From IMG/VR virus record IMGVR_UViG_3300045974_000283, positions 113,838 through 177,837 of that record: a DNA stretch of 64,000 bases. One strand, written 5' to 3'. Made by a program: the position numbers and the translations under genes. Source of the DNA: a virus. A model generated the notes under the pieces. It was not told the DNA's origin. It saw only the letters and a list, made by a program, of their open reading frames with translations, and made no database searches. Positions 17,901 through 25,177 of the stretch are shown here, one piece after another (the first letter of the stretch is position 1; every line of letters begins with the position of its first letter).

Positions 17901-19513
17901 GCAATCCGAACAAGATGGTCATGATCGGCATCGAAGTTTCGATGAACACGGGCTTGAACCTCCAGTTCTGCTCGCGTCTGATCCGTATGTCTACCGTGTG
18001 GACCCCCGGCGCGCTGGAACAGGGCAACGCACGGGTTCAGCGTCCGAACCTGAAGTCGGCCGAGAACCGCGCGAACGTGTTCATCGACTGGGTCGTCTGC
18101 GACCGCACGATCGACGTCACCAAGCAAGCCTACCTGCTCACCAAGGTGATGCACATCGGCAAGTTCGACGAAGCGACCAACCCACTGTTCGCGAGTGTCA
18201 ACCCGCCGCCTCTGAACAAGATGTCTCTGGCAAACATCGCCAGCTCCAACACGGCAACAGCGGTGGACGTTCAAGACGTCTATGAGACTTACGGCGAGTT
18301 CAAGCAGGCTCAGTTCGAGGACTATCGGCAGTTCCGTGAAAAGAACAAAGCAGACGCCGGTCCTGATGGTCGCCCGCAGATGCAGCGTCTGATTCCGGGT
18401 CCCAACCCGGAAGGCTCGAAGCTGATGTACCGCATCCCCTACGTCCCCGGCCTTGACCTGTTCAAGACGGAAGACTTGGGCCTCAAGCGGTATGACCATC
18501 TGCTGCGCTTGAACGAAGCCGAGCTGGCTGACGACGGTGACGATGCTGACGACGAGAAGGACGATTCGGCTACGCTGACTGAGAACCAGAAGATGCGTGG
18601 CATGGGCGTTCACACCGAGTTCGGCGAGGGCATCATCGTCCGCGTCAACAAGAAGAAGCTCCGTGTTCAACTGACGAACGGCAGCGTCGTCACGGTTCGC
18701 AAGCTGGCAGCGTTCGTCATCACGCGCAAGCAGACCAACGCCATCGACATGCGAGCTGCGATTCTGAACCAGATCGAAGGCATCCCCAACGACGCCCCGG
18801 TCTCGGTTCCTGCTCAGGGTAAGCCAAAGGTCAAGAAGGAAGCTCCGAAGGCTGAAGAGCCCAAGGCCCGCACGGCTGCTTCGATCAAGTTCGCGCTGGA
18901 GATCGTGGTCGTCAACGACTTCTTGGGTGTTCAGTTCAAGAATGCCATCAAGAACTCGGACGCGGCTGAGTATCTGGAAGGCCGGAAGTTCGGCGCTCCT
19001 CCTGAGTTCTTCTACGCTGCAATGAAGACGCCTGACGTCATGCTCAAGCAATTCACCAAGTGGAAAGACGCGGGCTTCTCGGTGGACAAGGCTTTCAGCA
19101 CTTCCTGCCATGACCTCTACGAGAACTTCATCAAACGCAAAGCTTCCCTCGGCCACATGGTCGGTCTGGCCACGAAGGCTGAGCTGACGAACTTCGTCAC
19201 CATGAAGCTGAAGCCCCAGAACAGCAAGACGCTGCTCAAGCCTTATCCGATCGTGACTGAGGAAGAAGTTCTGTTGGCTCTGCCAGCGACGGGTCACCCG
19301 GCGTCTGTCGAAGCCATCACGAAGCGCGTTCCTGGCATGGTCTGGAAGAAGGCGGCTGCTGACTCCATCCGTCAGCGGTTCTTCACGAGCCCTGACGAAC
19401 TGGCTGACGTCATGCGCGGGTTCATCAACGACGGTGTCACCATCACCAACCTCGATGAGCTCCGCAAGAATTGGGCCGCTCTGATGACGCGTCGCAAGAA
19501 GATGAAGCTGTAA
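14933..19513 (+). CDS. Very large SNF2/SF2-family helicase-like ATPase (1526 aa)
   Basis: I chose ATG 14933, after CTGGAACCCAC, over an upstream in-frame ATG inside the previous gene. A helicase core spans about residues 570-1060: motif I DAGGGKT (GGGKT 587-591), motif II DEAH (708-711), a motif III-like ASGTMTPNSP, then the second RecA lobe with VLVFCNYNQEV and motif VI EQGNARVQRP (1029-1038). About 560 residues precede the core and about 460 follow, the latter including acidic linkers and a small SH3-like segment near 1225. Such enzymes translocate on duplex DNA using ATP. Whether it acts in replication, transcription or takeover of host DNA is not shown. An acidic insertion (about 865-900) interrupts the core. 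Confidence 0.85.
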   Translation: MTFSHTFHMRRPAPAAPRVPLRSSALSQRAAKLVTARSAFSDEELRPVSNLKITHKFPAGEDRSGAMKFYRGAIKYGKKNINHALWTQAGCCVMFGGVQWARPNEPQMKKKQFRYLIVGEEAIIDSAAPGLVSVKMETDGALVKMPAATFPKSHAQMAQFLPTFTAAEDPMRNIPFTENLITDGQFIPAKQLLALAKGSLAEAACRELADIPDAGIEFRSDGADWNLLVVLKFTRAQVSAMTQTDWLMVRPVDFFNMMHEWANTRMNRYGKALALFSMPLSRIAKTLPENGDPRVSEDLGIMIDEKADYWFLPKKANNITRYESEHLGQISRPDGSFSLMPLASEGDVRPTQPQSGLVLCDWTNYKMSYVNGEGRLEIKNTDRCIAALPQHYLRVLNFRLSSDFAMNVWTQSLLIAQKVLNKTYSGQAYDLSFKFIVSAILSEITSDPENEGGQHSVEDLRIQDLYVYKDRIPVLQYFWEAIEEICVYSQTSIENLYSKYAFTTISQLVATLQILTKIAPKRAELMAADRERQKAYQDRSVDPNYNIGELPLISTDPAGRAMMPHQTRVASRLRNSPPFAMIAVDAGGGKTISIISDFLKEFRDGTVKRGLIMCPPHLVAQYVKEFLYLTDSKVNVIAINTFTIKTHGIEGLRKLLLTAPPNSVVVTDYDLANSRDKVMKVCYGTQSSGVYYLVDMLRQFRFDYVAFDEAHYLKKSGAERTRSVARLTVDIPIKRLASGTMTPNSPMDIAGLAGLCDPTIFPVDDFEKTYKKETLRKGRKVMLYDTAAIRARLEQDIAFVQIKRKEWAAWLPQLVEKAHAVTLSPAQQAVYDTVLHQVMEEIQAKLASGNNTALNDLLLGVKKGEDDEDDGAPAGKKEDDDDSSPDDGVDIDSLLNPMLFRLESFSSNPAGDVYGGTILTGDDRFSPKVGKMVDIIRDHLDAGTPGKVLVFCNYNQEVDGIMEALPEDIRAMTVHYFASDKEACAAEFESNPNKMVMIGIEVSMNTGLNLQFCSRLIRMSTVWTPGALEQGNARVQRPNLKSAENRANVFIDWVVCDRTIDVTKQAYLLTKVMHIGKFDEATNPLFASVNPPPLNKMSLANIASSNTATAVDVQDVYETYGEFKQAQFEDYRQFREKNKADAGPDGRPQMQRLIPGPNPEGSKLMYRIPYVPGLDLFKTEDLGLKRYDHLLRLNEAELADDGDDADDEKDDSATLTENQKMRGMGVHTEFGEGIIVRVNKKKLRVQLTNGSVVTVRKLAAFVITRKQTNAIDMRAAILNQIEGIPNDAPVSVPAQGKPKVKKEAPKAEEPKARTAASIKFALEIVVVNDFLGVQFKNAIKNSDAAEYLEGRKFGAPPEFFYAAMKTPDVMLKQFTKWKDAGFSVDKAFSTSCHDLYENFIKRKASLGHMVGLATKAELTNFVTMKLKPQNSKTLLKPYPIVTEEEVLLALPATGHPASVEAITKRVPGMVWKKAAADSIRQRFFTSPDELADVMRGFINDGVTITNLDELRKNWAALMTRRKKMKL

Positions 19514-19519
19514 ACACAA

Positions 19520-19540
19520 CGGGGCGGATGATCCGCCCCG
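19520..19540 (+). terminator. Probable terminator hairpin
   Basis: A perfect inverted repeat CGGGGCGGAT/ATCCGCCCCG around a single central base lies 7 bp after the helicase stop. There is no T-tract, so it may be a weak terminator or an mRNA-stabilising hairpin. Confidence 0.55.
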
Positions 19541-19565
19541 TCTCCACCAACTCAGGAGAACACCC

Positions 19566-19946
19566 ATGTCTGATGAACAAGTTGAACTCAATCTCACCCA
19601 GAAGATCAAAGCGTTTCTGATTTCCACCGGAGCGGCGCAGACGCCCGGAACGGAACTCAGCGGTCACGAGGAAACGCACTTCTGCGCTCTCGTCGAACTG
19701 CGCACGGGAACCCCTGCGCACATCGTGCGCGACAACGTGGCGATCATCGAAGGCTTCATCAACTCCGGCATCGGAGCTGCGGACCCCGTCGAAGCGCCTG
19801 CGGTGGAAGCCGTGGTCGAAGAGCCGAAAGCTGCGACCACGCCGCCTGAGCCTCCCAAAGAACCCGTGGTTGACCCGGTCGCCGGCCCCGTTGTTGACCC
19901 CGTCGCTGGCACCCCTGTCGCCAGCTCCGAAGGAGCAGCAGAATGA
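19566..19946 (+). CDS. Small protein with a Pro/Val repeat tail (126 aa)
   Basis: ATG 19566 follows CAGGAGAACACCC. Residues 1-70 form a small helical domain. The rest is a Pro/Ala/Glu/Val tail with repeats of the type PVVDPVAG. The tail is probably a flexible linker or anchor. It ends in an ATGA overlap with the next gene, suggesting coupled expression. The function is unknown. Confidence 0.64.
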   Translation: MSDEQVELNLTQKIKAFLISTGAAQTPGTELSGHEETHFCALVELRTGTPAHIVRDNVAIIEGFINSGIGAADPVEAPAVEAVVEEPKAATTPPEPPKEPVVDPVAGPVVDPVAGTPVASSEGAAE

Positions 19947-20290
19947 CCATCTTCGCTGCGAAGCATCGGCCCGCGAAAGGCCCGTTCGTTGCGTCGATCA
20001 TCAAGAACGGGACCAACGACGAGTTCGCTTACATGAGCGTCGCTGGTCTGGCCCGTCCCGGTGCCACCAACTACGGCTATCGCTTTCAGGCCAAGGGCTC
20101 CTCGGTCGAGGTCGCTTTCACGCTCGACGATCCGATCAAGGCTACGAACCCGGCTTCTCAAGGCTCGGTGGCTTGGGAAGTAGTGTCGACAGTGGCACCC
20201 GGCACCTCAGTTCAGGTGGACTCCACTTCCGGCACCGCCTTCCGGTTCAAGTTTGTGGACCCCGGCTCCATCACGGTCTCGTCGCTGTGA
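19943..20290 (+). CDS. Small beta-rich protein (115 aa), possible virion decoration
   Basis: ATG 19943 overlaps the previous stop. The sequence alternates small, aromatic and charged residues as in a single beta-sandwich domain, with Ser/Thr/Val-rich strands at the C-terminus. The size and composition resemble phage decoration or fibre-like domains, but no family is recognised. Confidence 0.62.
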   Translation: MTIFAAKHRPAKGPFVASIIKNGTNDEFAYMSVAGLARPGATNYGYRFQAKGSSVEVAFTLDDPIKATNPASQGSVAWEVVSTVAPGTSVQVDSTSGTAFRFKFVDPGSITVSSL

Positions 20291-20308
20291 TCGGCCAACT
20301 GGCTCACG

Positions 20309-20315
20309 GTTAATG
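20309..20315 (+). promoter_or_regulatory. GTTAATG promoter-like motif
   Basis: CACGGTTAATGGG lies in the 53-bp gap after the stop at 20290 and starts 35 bp upstream of the GTG start at 20344. Confidence 0.45.
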
Positions 20316-20343
20316 GGTTCATGCCAACACTGGATTCCATACC

Positions 20344-20847
20344 GTGAGCCACCTTCTGATCTACCTCGCCCGCCTGCAAGACGCTGGATACCAAGAGCTC
20401 AACCTCAGGCTCGGAGTTCGCAAAGACCGCACCCGGACCATGACGGTCATCACGCCTCCTTCGGTCTTCAACGTGTTCTCGAAACCGAACGTGGCCCCGT
20501 CCACCCCTCGCGTCTTCAACCTTGATGGCGAGGACCCGGTCCTTCGCGCAGTGACCGATGACCTCCTGTACGATTCGGACGACCTGCCTATCACGCCAGA
20601 GGCAGTCGCTCTCGCCATCAAGGACCATCCGCATCTGAAGATCGACATCGAGGAGTTCGCGGCCGACGCCAACAAAGCGCTTGAGGCGATGAAGGCAGAC
20701 CCCAATCCTGACGACGACCCTCCGACCGCTGAGATGGAAGCAAGTGTCGCCCGTCTCACCGAGCGCGTCAAGTACATGATGAAGGGCATGGACATGGCGT
20801 CCAAGCCGGTGTTCGTTCGATCCAAACCAAAGGGCAAACCTCTGTGA
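20344..20847 (+). CDS. Unknown protein (167 aa)
   Basis: It starts with GTG 20344. No good Shine-Dalgarno is visible, which may matter because a promoter-like motif lies only 35 bp upstream. The N-terminal half is mixed. The C-terminal half is acidic then helical and lysine-rich. It overlaps the next gene by 4 bp (GTGA). The function is unknown. Confidence 0.6.
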   Translation: MSHLLIYLARLQDAGYQELNLRLGVRKDRTRTMTVITPPSVFNVFSKPNVAPSTPRVFNLDGEDPVLRAVTDDLLYDSDDLPITPEAVALAIKDHPHLKIDIEEFAADANKALEAMKADPNPDDDPPTAEMEASVARLTERVKYMMKGMDMASKPVFVRSKPKGKPL

Positions 20848-21101
20848 ACGCTGATCCTTTTGATACTGCTCAAGAGCAGGAAGCCGCCTTTACCCAAGAA
20901 GCCATGTGGAGGGCTTCCAAGGCAGCGGAAGCCCCCAAACGATTACCCAAGACCCCCGGCCTGTGTGACTTCTGCGAAGAGTCCACGCCATCCGCACTTC
21001 ACCTTTTCTGTTCCACTGACTGCCGAGACCAAGATGCCAAAGAATGCCGTATTCGATCCAGACGGGGTCTCACGAGTCAACTTCAACATCAAGATCGATG
21101 A
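20844..21101 (+). CDS. Small zinc-finger-like protein (85 aa)
   Basis: GTG 20844 overlaps the previous stop. Residues 40-62 carry CDFCEES followed by FCSTDC, a CxxC...CxxxC arrangement typical of short treble-clef or FCS-like zinc modules. Its 3' third overlaps the next gene in another frame by 68 bp. It is probably a small zinc protein; the role is unknown. Confidence 0.52.
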   Translation: MNADPFDTAQEQEAAFTQEAMWRASKAAEAPKRLPKTPGLCDFCEESTPSALHLFCSTDCRDQDAKECRIRSRRGLTSQLQHQDR

Positions 21102-21405
21102 TTCTATTCACGTCGAGCTGAATAACCCCGGCAAGGTGCAAGCACTGACCAACGATGTCATCGCGTTTGTCAACATCGTGGACCAGCAGACCGTCGGCAG
21201 CATCCCGGCCTACCAGACGAAGGGGTTCCGCTGCGCCGCCGCTCAGAAACATTTGGAAGCTGGCCTGCCGTTGTTCCTCTTGGCCTCCGGTTGGAACAAC
21301 GTGTCCTCGCGTATGGAAATCGACGAGGAACAGACGGTGCTGATCCATCTGAAGAATCACTGCGATTTGCTCGCCAAGTCTGCCAGCGGCTACCTGAGCC
21401 ATTGA
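21034..21405 (+). CDS. Unknown protein (123 aa)
   Basis: I chose the internal ATG 21034 because residues upstream in this frame look like a frame-shadow (Pro/Arg-rich), while from MPKNAVFDPDG onward the composition is normal. It then overlaps the zinc-finger gene by 68 bp. The protein is a compact alpha/beta fold without known motifs. A long non-coding stretch follows. Confidence 0.58.
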   Translation: MPKNAVFDPDGVSRVNFNIKIDDSIHVELNNPGKVQALTNDVIAFVNIVDQQTVGSIPAYQTKGFRCAAAQKHLEAGLPLFLLASGWNNVSSRMEIDEEQTVLIHLKNHCDLLAKSASGYLSH

Positions 21406-21565
21406 GGCTAGAACCCGCGCCCCAAGCAAAGCCAAAACACCCCTCTTTTTCATAGGCTGGACGGTCTAAAACGAAGGGTTTTCCGCGTCTAGCAGGGTTT
21501 GCCCATACACCCGAAAATACCCTCGTTTTCCGGTGATTCCTCCTTCACCTCATAAGCGTCCCCAT
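21406..21565 (+). repeat. Non-coding region with an imperfect long inverted repeat
   Basis: This 160-bp gap is AT-richer than its surroundings. Arms at 21468-21485 (AAAACGAAGGGTTTTCCG) and 21512-21529 are near-complementary, with a 26-base loop that itself holds GGGTTTGCCC. A further CCCCTCTTTTTC lies upstream at 21440-21451. It could be a terminator, a structured leader for the nuclease gene, or an origin-like element. Confidence 0.5.
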
Positions 21566-22594
21566 ATGGCATTCCAACGTCACAGAGAAGTCCCGCATGT
21601 GGGAATTCTTCCCGGGTCTGCCTCGTCTATCGAACATGCTATCGACGCTGTCTACGGACATGTTCTTGACAACGGATACACTCATTCGCACACTGACCCC
21701 GAACGCACGAACCGCCTGAGGATATCCTCGTTCCCTTTCTGCGCTCGCGCTTGGTGGCTGAATCAACCAAACTCCCGCAATCGCACCCGCCGCTCCACTG
21801 GCATCGGCCAGTATTTCACCTCCGTGGGGACCGCCGTTCACCACGTTATCCAATCGTGCGCCTCCACGCTCGCTGGACCCTGCCACTCGCCCGTCGAGGA
21901 GGATCACAAGGTACATCGGTTCCCCGGCGGAGCTCTGCTCATCCAGTCTTGGAAATGCAAGAACTGCCGCGCCTCTGTCGAGTTCGGCCCTCGCCCCAAG
22001 ACCTGCGCCTACTGCAAGGAAGACGTCTTCATAGGCGACGAGACCGAGGTTGAGTTCGGCAAGTTCACGCTCGGGCATATGGACGGCACTATCGCTTTCC
22101 CGCACGAGAAGGACGCCCCGTACTCGAAGAAGTGGTTTCACATTCCGATCGACTACAAGACGTCCTCGAAGGCTGTCCTTGAAGGTGGGAAGCTGCCCTA
22201 CCCCACGAACGAGGACCAACTCCTTAGCTACGGATGCATCCTGCACCGAGACGGCTACAACGTGCCCGGCACCGTGCTCATCTACATCTGCCGCGACAAC
22301 CCGAACAACCGAAAGGTCTGCTTCTCCAAGCTCGACGTCGCCAAGCAAGAGCAGAAGATGCTCGGCTACGAAGCCACCTACAAAGCGGCTCGCAAGGTGA
22401 AGACAATCGAGGAGTTCATGGAACTCGGCCAGCGTACGAAGGACGACTTCGAGCGCTCGTGCGACTACTGCCAGTTCAAGCCCATGTGTATGAAAGAGAC
22501 GCTAGGCAAGGGCGACGACGTCATCAAGGCGCAAGCTGCGAGCGTCGTCAAGTTCCTCAACGGCCGTCGTATGTGGGACTACCCGAAGTTCTAA
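21566..22594 (+). CDS. PD-(D/E)XK nuclease, Cas4/RecB-like
   Basis: I chose ATG 21566, where the normal composition begins; a TTG at 21533 is possible. Residues 130-160 hold two CxxC pairs (CKNC, CAYC) of a zinc ribbon. The nuclease core shows GHMDGTIAF (Asp) and IPIDYKTSS (Asp-x-Lys), then a helix with QLLSYGCIL. Near the C-terminus CDYCQFKPMC resembles the cysteine cluster of RecB/Cas4-type exonucleases that binds Fe-S. It probably processes DNA ends in recombination or degrades host DNA. It stands alone after a structured non-coding region, 1 bp before the next gene. Confidence 0.78.
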   Translation: MAFQRHREVPHVGILPGSASSIEHAIDAVYGHVLDNGYTHSHTDPERTNRLRISSFPFCARAWWLNQPNSRNRTRRSTGIGQYFTSVGTAVHHVIQSCASTLAGPCHSPVEEDHKVHRFPGGALLIQSWKCKNCRASVEFGPRPKTCAYCKEDVFIGDETEVEFGKFTLGHMDGTIAFPHEKDAPYSKKWFHIPIDYKTSSKAVLEGGKLPYPTNEDQLLSYGCILHRDGYNVPGTVLIYICRDNPNNRKVCFSKLDVAKQEQKMLGYEATYKAARKVKTIEEFMELGQRTKDDFERSCDYCQFKPMCMKETLGKGDDVIKAQAASVVKFLNGRRMWDYPKF

Positions 22595-22595
22595 C

Positions 22596-22784
22596 ATGAG
22601 CACGACACCCTTCACCCGCGTCTGTCGCTACTGCCGTCAGCCAATCCGCCGCGTCTACGGGCTCATATGGCACGATGGCTCTTCCACCAAGTTTCCGCAA
22701 TACTGCCCGGTCTATGGTGGAGCGCTCTCCACCCTTCTGCACGAGCCTGCGCCTGTTAATGATGGCACGAGCAAGGAGCAATGA
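22596..22784 (+). CDS. Small zinc-binding protein (62 aa)
   Basis: ATG 22596 lies 1 bp after the nuclease stop. CRYC at residues 10-13 and a later YCP give a possible zinc site. The 3' end carries a GTTAATG motif and overlaps the next start (ATGATG). The role is unknown. Confidence 0.55.
   Translation: MSTTPFTRVCRYCRQPIRRVYGLIWHDGSSTKFPQYCPVYGGALSTLLHEPAPVNDGTSKEQ
22755..22761 (+). promoter_or_regulatory. GTTAATG promoter-like motif (inside the 3' end of a gene)
   Basis: GCCTGTTAATGATGG lies in the last codons of the 22596 gene and starts 26 bp upstream of the ATG at 22781. It shares the GCCT flank with other sites. The shorter spacing makes it less certain. Confidence 0.35.
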
Positions 22785-23182
22785 TGTCAGTCCGAAGAGC
22801 CAAGAAAACACCGCGAACTCGCTACGAATCCAAGGCGTATCGAGGCTATCTGAAAGCGGCTGCGTATCACTCGTCGACCAGCATGTTCTTCAACTTCATG
22901 TTAGACGTGATAAAAACGTCGGGCATAACCAGAAAGCTTCTAGGCCTCGCTGGCTATGATCCATCAGTCTCTCCCCGAGAGAAGGATCCCGAACTTGAAA
23001 AGTACGACCGTCGTAAGCGCGTCTACGAGATACCGAGTCATTGGGCTACGGAACCCGTCCAGTTCTACTTCCCAGAGTACACCATCCCAATCAACCGATT
23101 CTTCGAACAGGAACCGCCGTGTCAGTCCCCGCCAAACCTCACGACCGATTCGTCCTGTGCCCCTTGTTCACCCCGCTTATGA
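22781..23182 (+). CDS. Unknown basic protein (133 aa)
   Basis: ATG 22781, a double ATG, follows AAGGAGCA. The first ~105 residues are basic and rich in aromatics. The last ~25 residues are Pro/Ser/Cys-rich and overlap a small ORF in another frame, so the real end could be affected by a sequence error. No family is recognised. Confidence 0.55.
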   Translation: MMSVRRAKKTPRTRYESKAYRGYLKAAAYHSSTSMFFNFMLDVIKTSGITRKLLGLAGYDPSVSPREKDPELEKYDRRKRVYEIPSHWATEPVQFYFPEYTIPINRFFEQEPPCQSPPNLTTDSSCAPCSPRL

Positions 23183-23250
23183 CGGGTCCTCAGCGCCGCG
23201 CCGTCTGGTCGCGATGGGCTCATGCTCGTGGAACCGACTGGAGTAGGTGA
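23119..23250 (+). CDS. Possible small protein (43 aa)
   Basis: GTG 23119 gives 43 residues (begins MSVPAKPHDR) with a natural-looking Arg/Trp-rich C-terminus. It overlaps the 22781 gene by 64 bp. Support is weak: there is no clear ribosome site, and it could be a shadow. Beyond it, 23251-23351 holds only a 6-bp hairpin (GACAGC/GCTGTC at 23273-23290) and no gene. Confidence 0.3.
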   Translation: MSVPAKPHDRFVLCPLFTPLMTGPQRRAVWSRWAHARGTDWSR

Positions 23251-23351
23251 CGATCGGGACGGCCGCACCTGAGACAGCTACAAGGCTGTCGTATCTCTCC
23301 AGGAGTTCCCGACAAGAAGCGGCACCACACCATAAACCCCAAGGAGTTCCT

Positions 23352-23762
23352 ATGTCCGACATCCAAAACACCCCTCCCGTCCAACACGCATCCACCCAGA
23401 ACGCCGGATGGGCCTATCTGCTCATGAAGGTTCTTACCGAACTTCTCCCACCCACTATCGGGGCTAAAGGACCGCGCCGTCATGTCCTCTGCTTGACTGC
23501 ACCGGAAGACCTTGAGAAAGGTCCGATGGAAGTTCTCATTGCCTGCGAGGAAAGGCCCGTTGCTATCACCCTTTCTGATGAAGACTTGGTGAAGAACCCT
23601 CAAGAGCTCGCCGTCGAAATCCGCGACCTCATCATGGGTCCGGCCGAGACGGCCGAGACGCCCAAGTCGCCAGAGGCCATCGTTTGGGAGCAGGGCTACA
23701 ACGCTGCCTTCATGTACATGAACACCGACGCAACTGACATCCCTGCCAACCCTTACCTCTGA
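23352..23762 (+). CDS. Unknown acidic protein (136 aa)
   Basis: I chose ATG 23352 because CAAGGAGTTCCT precedes it; an in-frame start 105 bp upstream lies in sequence with non-coding character. The protein is acidic and mixed alpha/beta, with a hydrophobic strand near LLIACEERP and a Tyr/Asn-rich C-terminus. The function is unknown. Confidence 0.63.
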   Translation: MSDIQNTPPVQHASTQNAGWAYLLMKVLTELLPPTIGAKGPRRHVLCLTAPEDLEKGPMEVLIACEERPVAITLSDEDLVKNPQELAVEIRDLIMGPAETAETPKSPEAIVWEQGYNAAFMYMNTDATDIPANPYL

Positions 23763-23767
23763 TCATC

Positions 23768-24121
23768 ATGGAAAAGATCCTTCCTCAAGAATCCATGCTC
23801 AGCGTGGTCCGCTTCGTTGGTGGCCTTCAGATCATCGGCGACGTTCGACGCCAGCTGAACGGCCTCTACATCGACAGGGCCCTGGAGATCATGGTCGCTC
23901 AGGTGCCCATGAATGGGCCGCAAGGCATCGCCGTGCAGAACATCGTTCAGTTGGTCCCGATCAGTGCGGCTGCCTCAGGCAAGGGAGAGAACATCGGTCC
24001 GTTCAAGGACGACGTCATCCTGCTCTGTAAGCCGATGCCCCGCGAAGCGCAACTCGCGCAGCAATACATGAACGCCACCACGGGACTCATCTTCGCACCG
24101 GGAATGATGCCACCACGCTGA
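23768..24121 (+). CDS. Unknown protein (117 aa)
   Basis: ATG 23768 lies 5 bp after the previous stop. It encodes a compact alpha/beta protein, moderately hydrophobic, without metal or nucleotide motifs. It precedes the 5'-3' exonuclease gene by 23 bp and may be co-transcribed with it. No family is recognised. Confidence 0.6.
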   Translation: MEKILPQESMLSVVRFVGGLQIIGDVRRQLNGLYIDRALEIMVAQVPMNGPQGIAVQNIVQLVPISAAASGKGENIGPFKDDVILLCKPMPREAQLAQQYMNATTGLIFAPGMMPPR

Positions 24122-24144
24122 CCATCGCCATCACGGAGTCCCTC

Positions 24145-25122
24145 ATGGACAAAGTCCTCATCGCCATCGACGGCAACTGGCTCGTCCACCGCTCCCTGAG
24201 CATGTGCGCCAAGGTGCCGGAGGAAGCCCGCCCTCGCGTCGTGGCTCGTCAGCTCGTGTCGTGGGCTTACAACTACGCCGCGAAGGTTCGAGCCACGCAC
24301 GGCTTCGTCGCCTTCGACGGTGGTGACATCTTCCGCCGCAAGATCTGGCCTCTGTACAAGGCCAACCGCAAGACGCTCCTCGTCAACGGCCAACCCGTAT
24401 CCGACGAGGAGCGCGACCGCCTGATCAGCTCAGGTGCCCCAATCGAAATCCAAGACCGCCCGGATCTCTACGCCTCCATGACACTGGCGCGTGAGACCCT
24501 GCGGTCTTTTGATTTTCCTGTCCTACATCCAACACGCCTTGAGGCCGACGACGCTCTTGCCTCGGCCGCTGCACTGGCTGAGCGAACGGGTGACCTACGC
24601 CACGCCTACCTCTGCACCCGCGACAAGGACATTGTTGGCTCGATAAACGAGAAGGCTTCGCAGTGGATGCCCGGCAAAGCCGACGAAGCACCGGAGGTCG
24701 TCTCCTTGGCAAACGTAGGCGACCGTCTCGCCAGGATCGTGGGGATACGGGCCGCCAAGTGGACGCCTCGCAAGTTCCGCGAGTATCAGGTTCTGGTCGG
24801 TGACCCCACTGACTACATCCCTGAGATCATCTCGCCGGGTCAAGCGGTCAGTCTGCTGAATCGGATCAACAGTCTTGGTGATTGGCTCTACTCCGCGTCG
24901 GACGGCATCCAGTTCTGCAAGAAGCATAGCGCTGCCATCATTCGGAACCGTGAGCTTGTCATCATGGACAACACTCTCATCCCGGACTTGGCACCGCTGC
25001 GCATACCCAAGCCCCGCACTGATGTCGAGCGCCTTCACGCCCCGGCTGCTCTGGCGGCGATGCACGACTATCACAAGCTCATGGCTATCAACCCCAATCG
25101 TTCGCTCTTTGGAAAGAGGTAG
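24145..25122 (+). CDS. 5'-3' exonuclease (FEN/PolI N-terminal family)
   Basis: The 325-aa protein has the family signatures in order: IDGNWLVHRS with the first catalytic Asp, FDGGDIFRRKIWPLYKANRK, LEADDALAS, CTRDKDIVG, and VLVGDPTDYIPEI matching the GDxSDNIPG of the helix-hairpin-helix. Such enzymes remove RNA primers and flaps with two metal ions. The split polymerase of this phage begins with a UDG-like and 3'-5' exonuclease part and lacks this activity, so the two probably work together, as T4 RNase H works with gp43. It leads into the base-modification run. Confidence 0.88.
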   Translation: MDKVLIAIDGNWLVHRSLSMCAKVPEEARPRVVARQLVSWAYNYAAKVRATHGFVAFDGGDIFRRKIWPLYKANRKTLLVNGQPVSDEERDRLISSGAPIEIQDRPDLYASMTLARETLRSFDFPVLHPTRLEADDALASAAALAERTGDLRHAYLCTRDKDIVGSINEKASQWMPGKADEAPEVVSLANVGDRLARIVGIRAAKWTPRKFREYQVLVGDPTDYIPEIISPGQAVSLLNRINSLGDWLYSASDGIQFCKKHSAAIIRNRELVIMDNTLIPDLAPLRIPKPRTDVERLHAPAALAAMHDYHKLMAINPNRSLFGKR

Positions 25123-25177
25123 ACCATGCGCGACCGCACCTTCGCTGACTTTGTTCTTTTCACCGGAATCACTCAAC

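Noticed and set aside
22234-22599. + strand ORF (121 aa) inside the nuclease gene
   Set aside because: Fully contained in the nuclease gene in another frame, rich in Arg/His/Gln, a typical shadow of GC-rich coding sequence.
23251-23351. Possible tRNA with a 6-bp hairpin (GACAGC/GCTGTC)
   Set aside because: The hairpin loop is not 7 bases, no TPsiC-like GTTCGA arm is present, and the acceptor ends do not pair.
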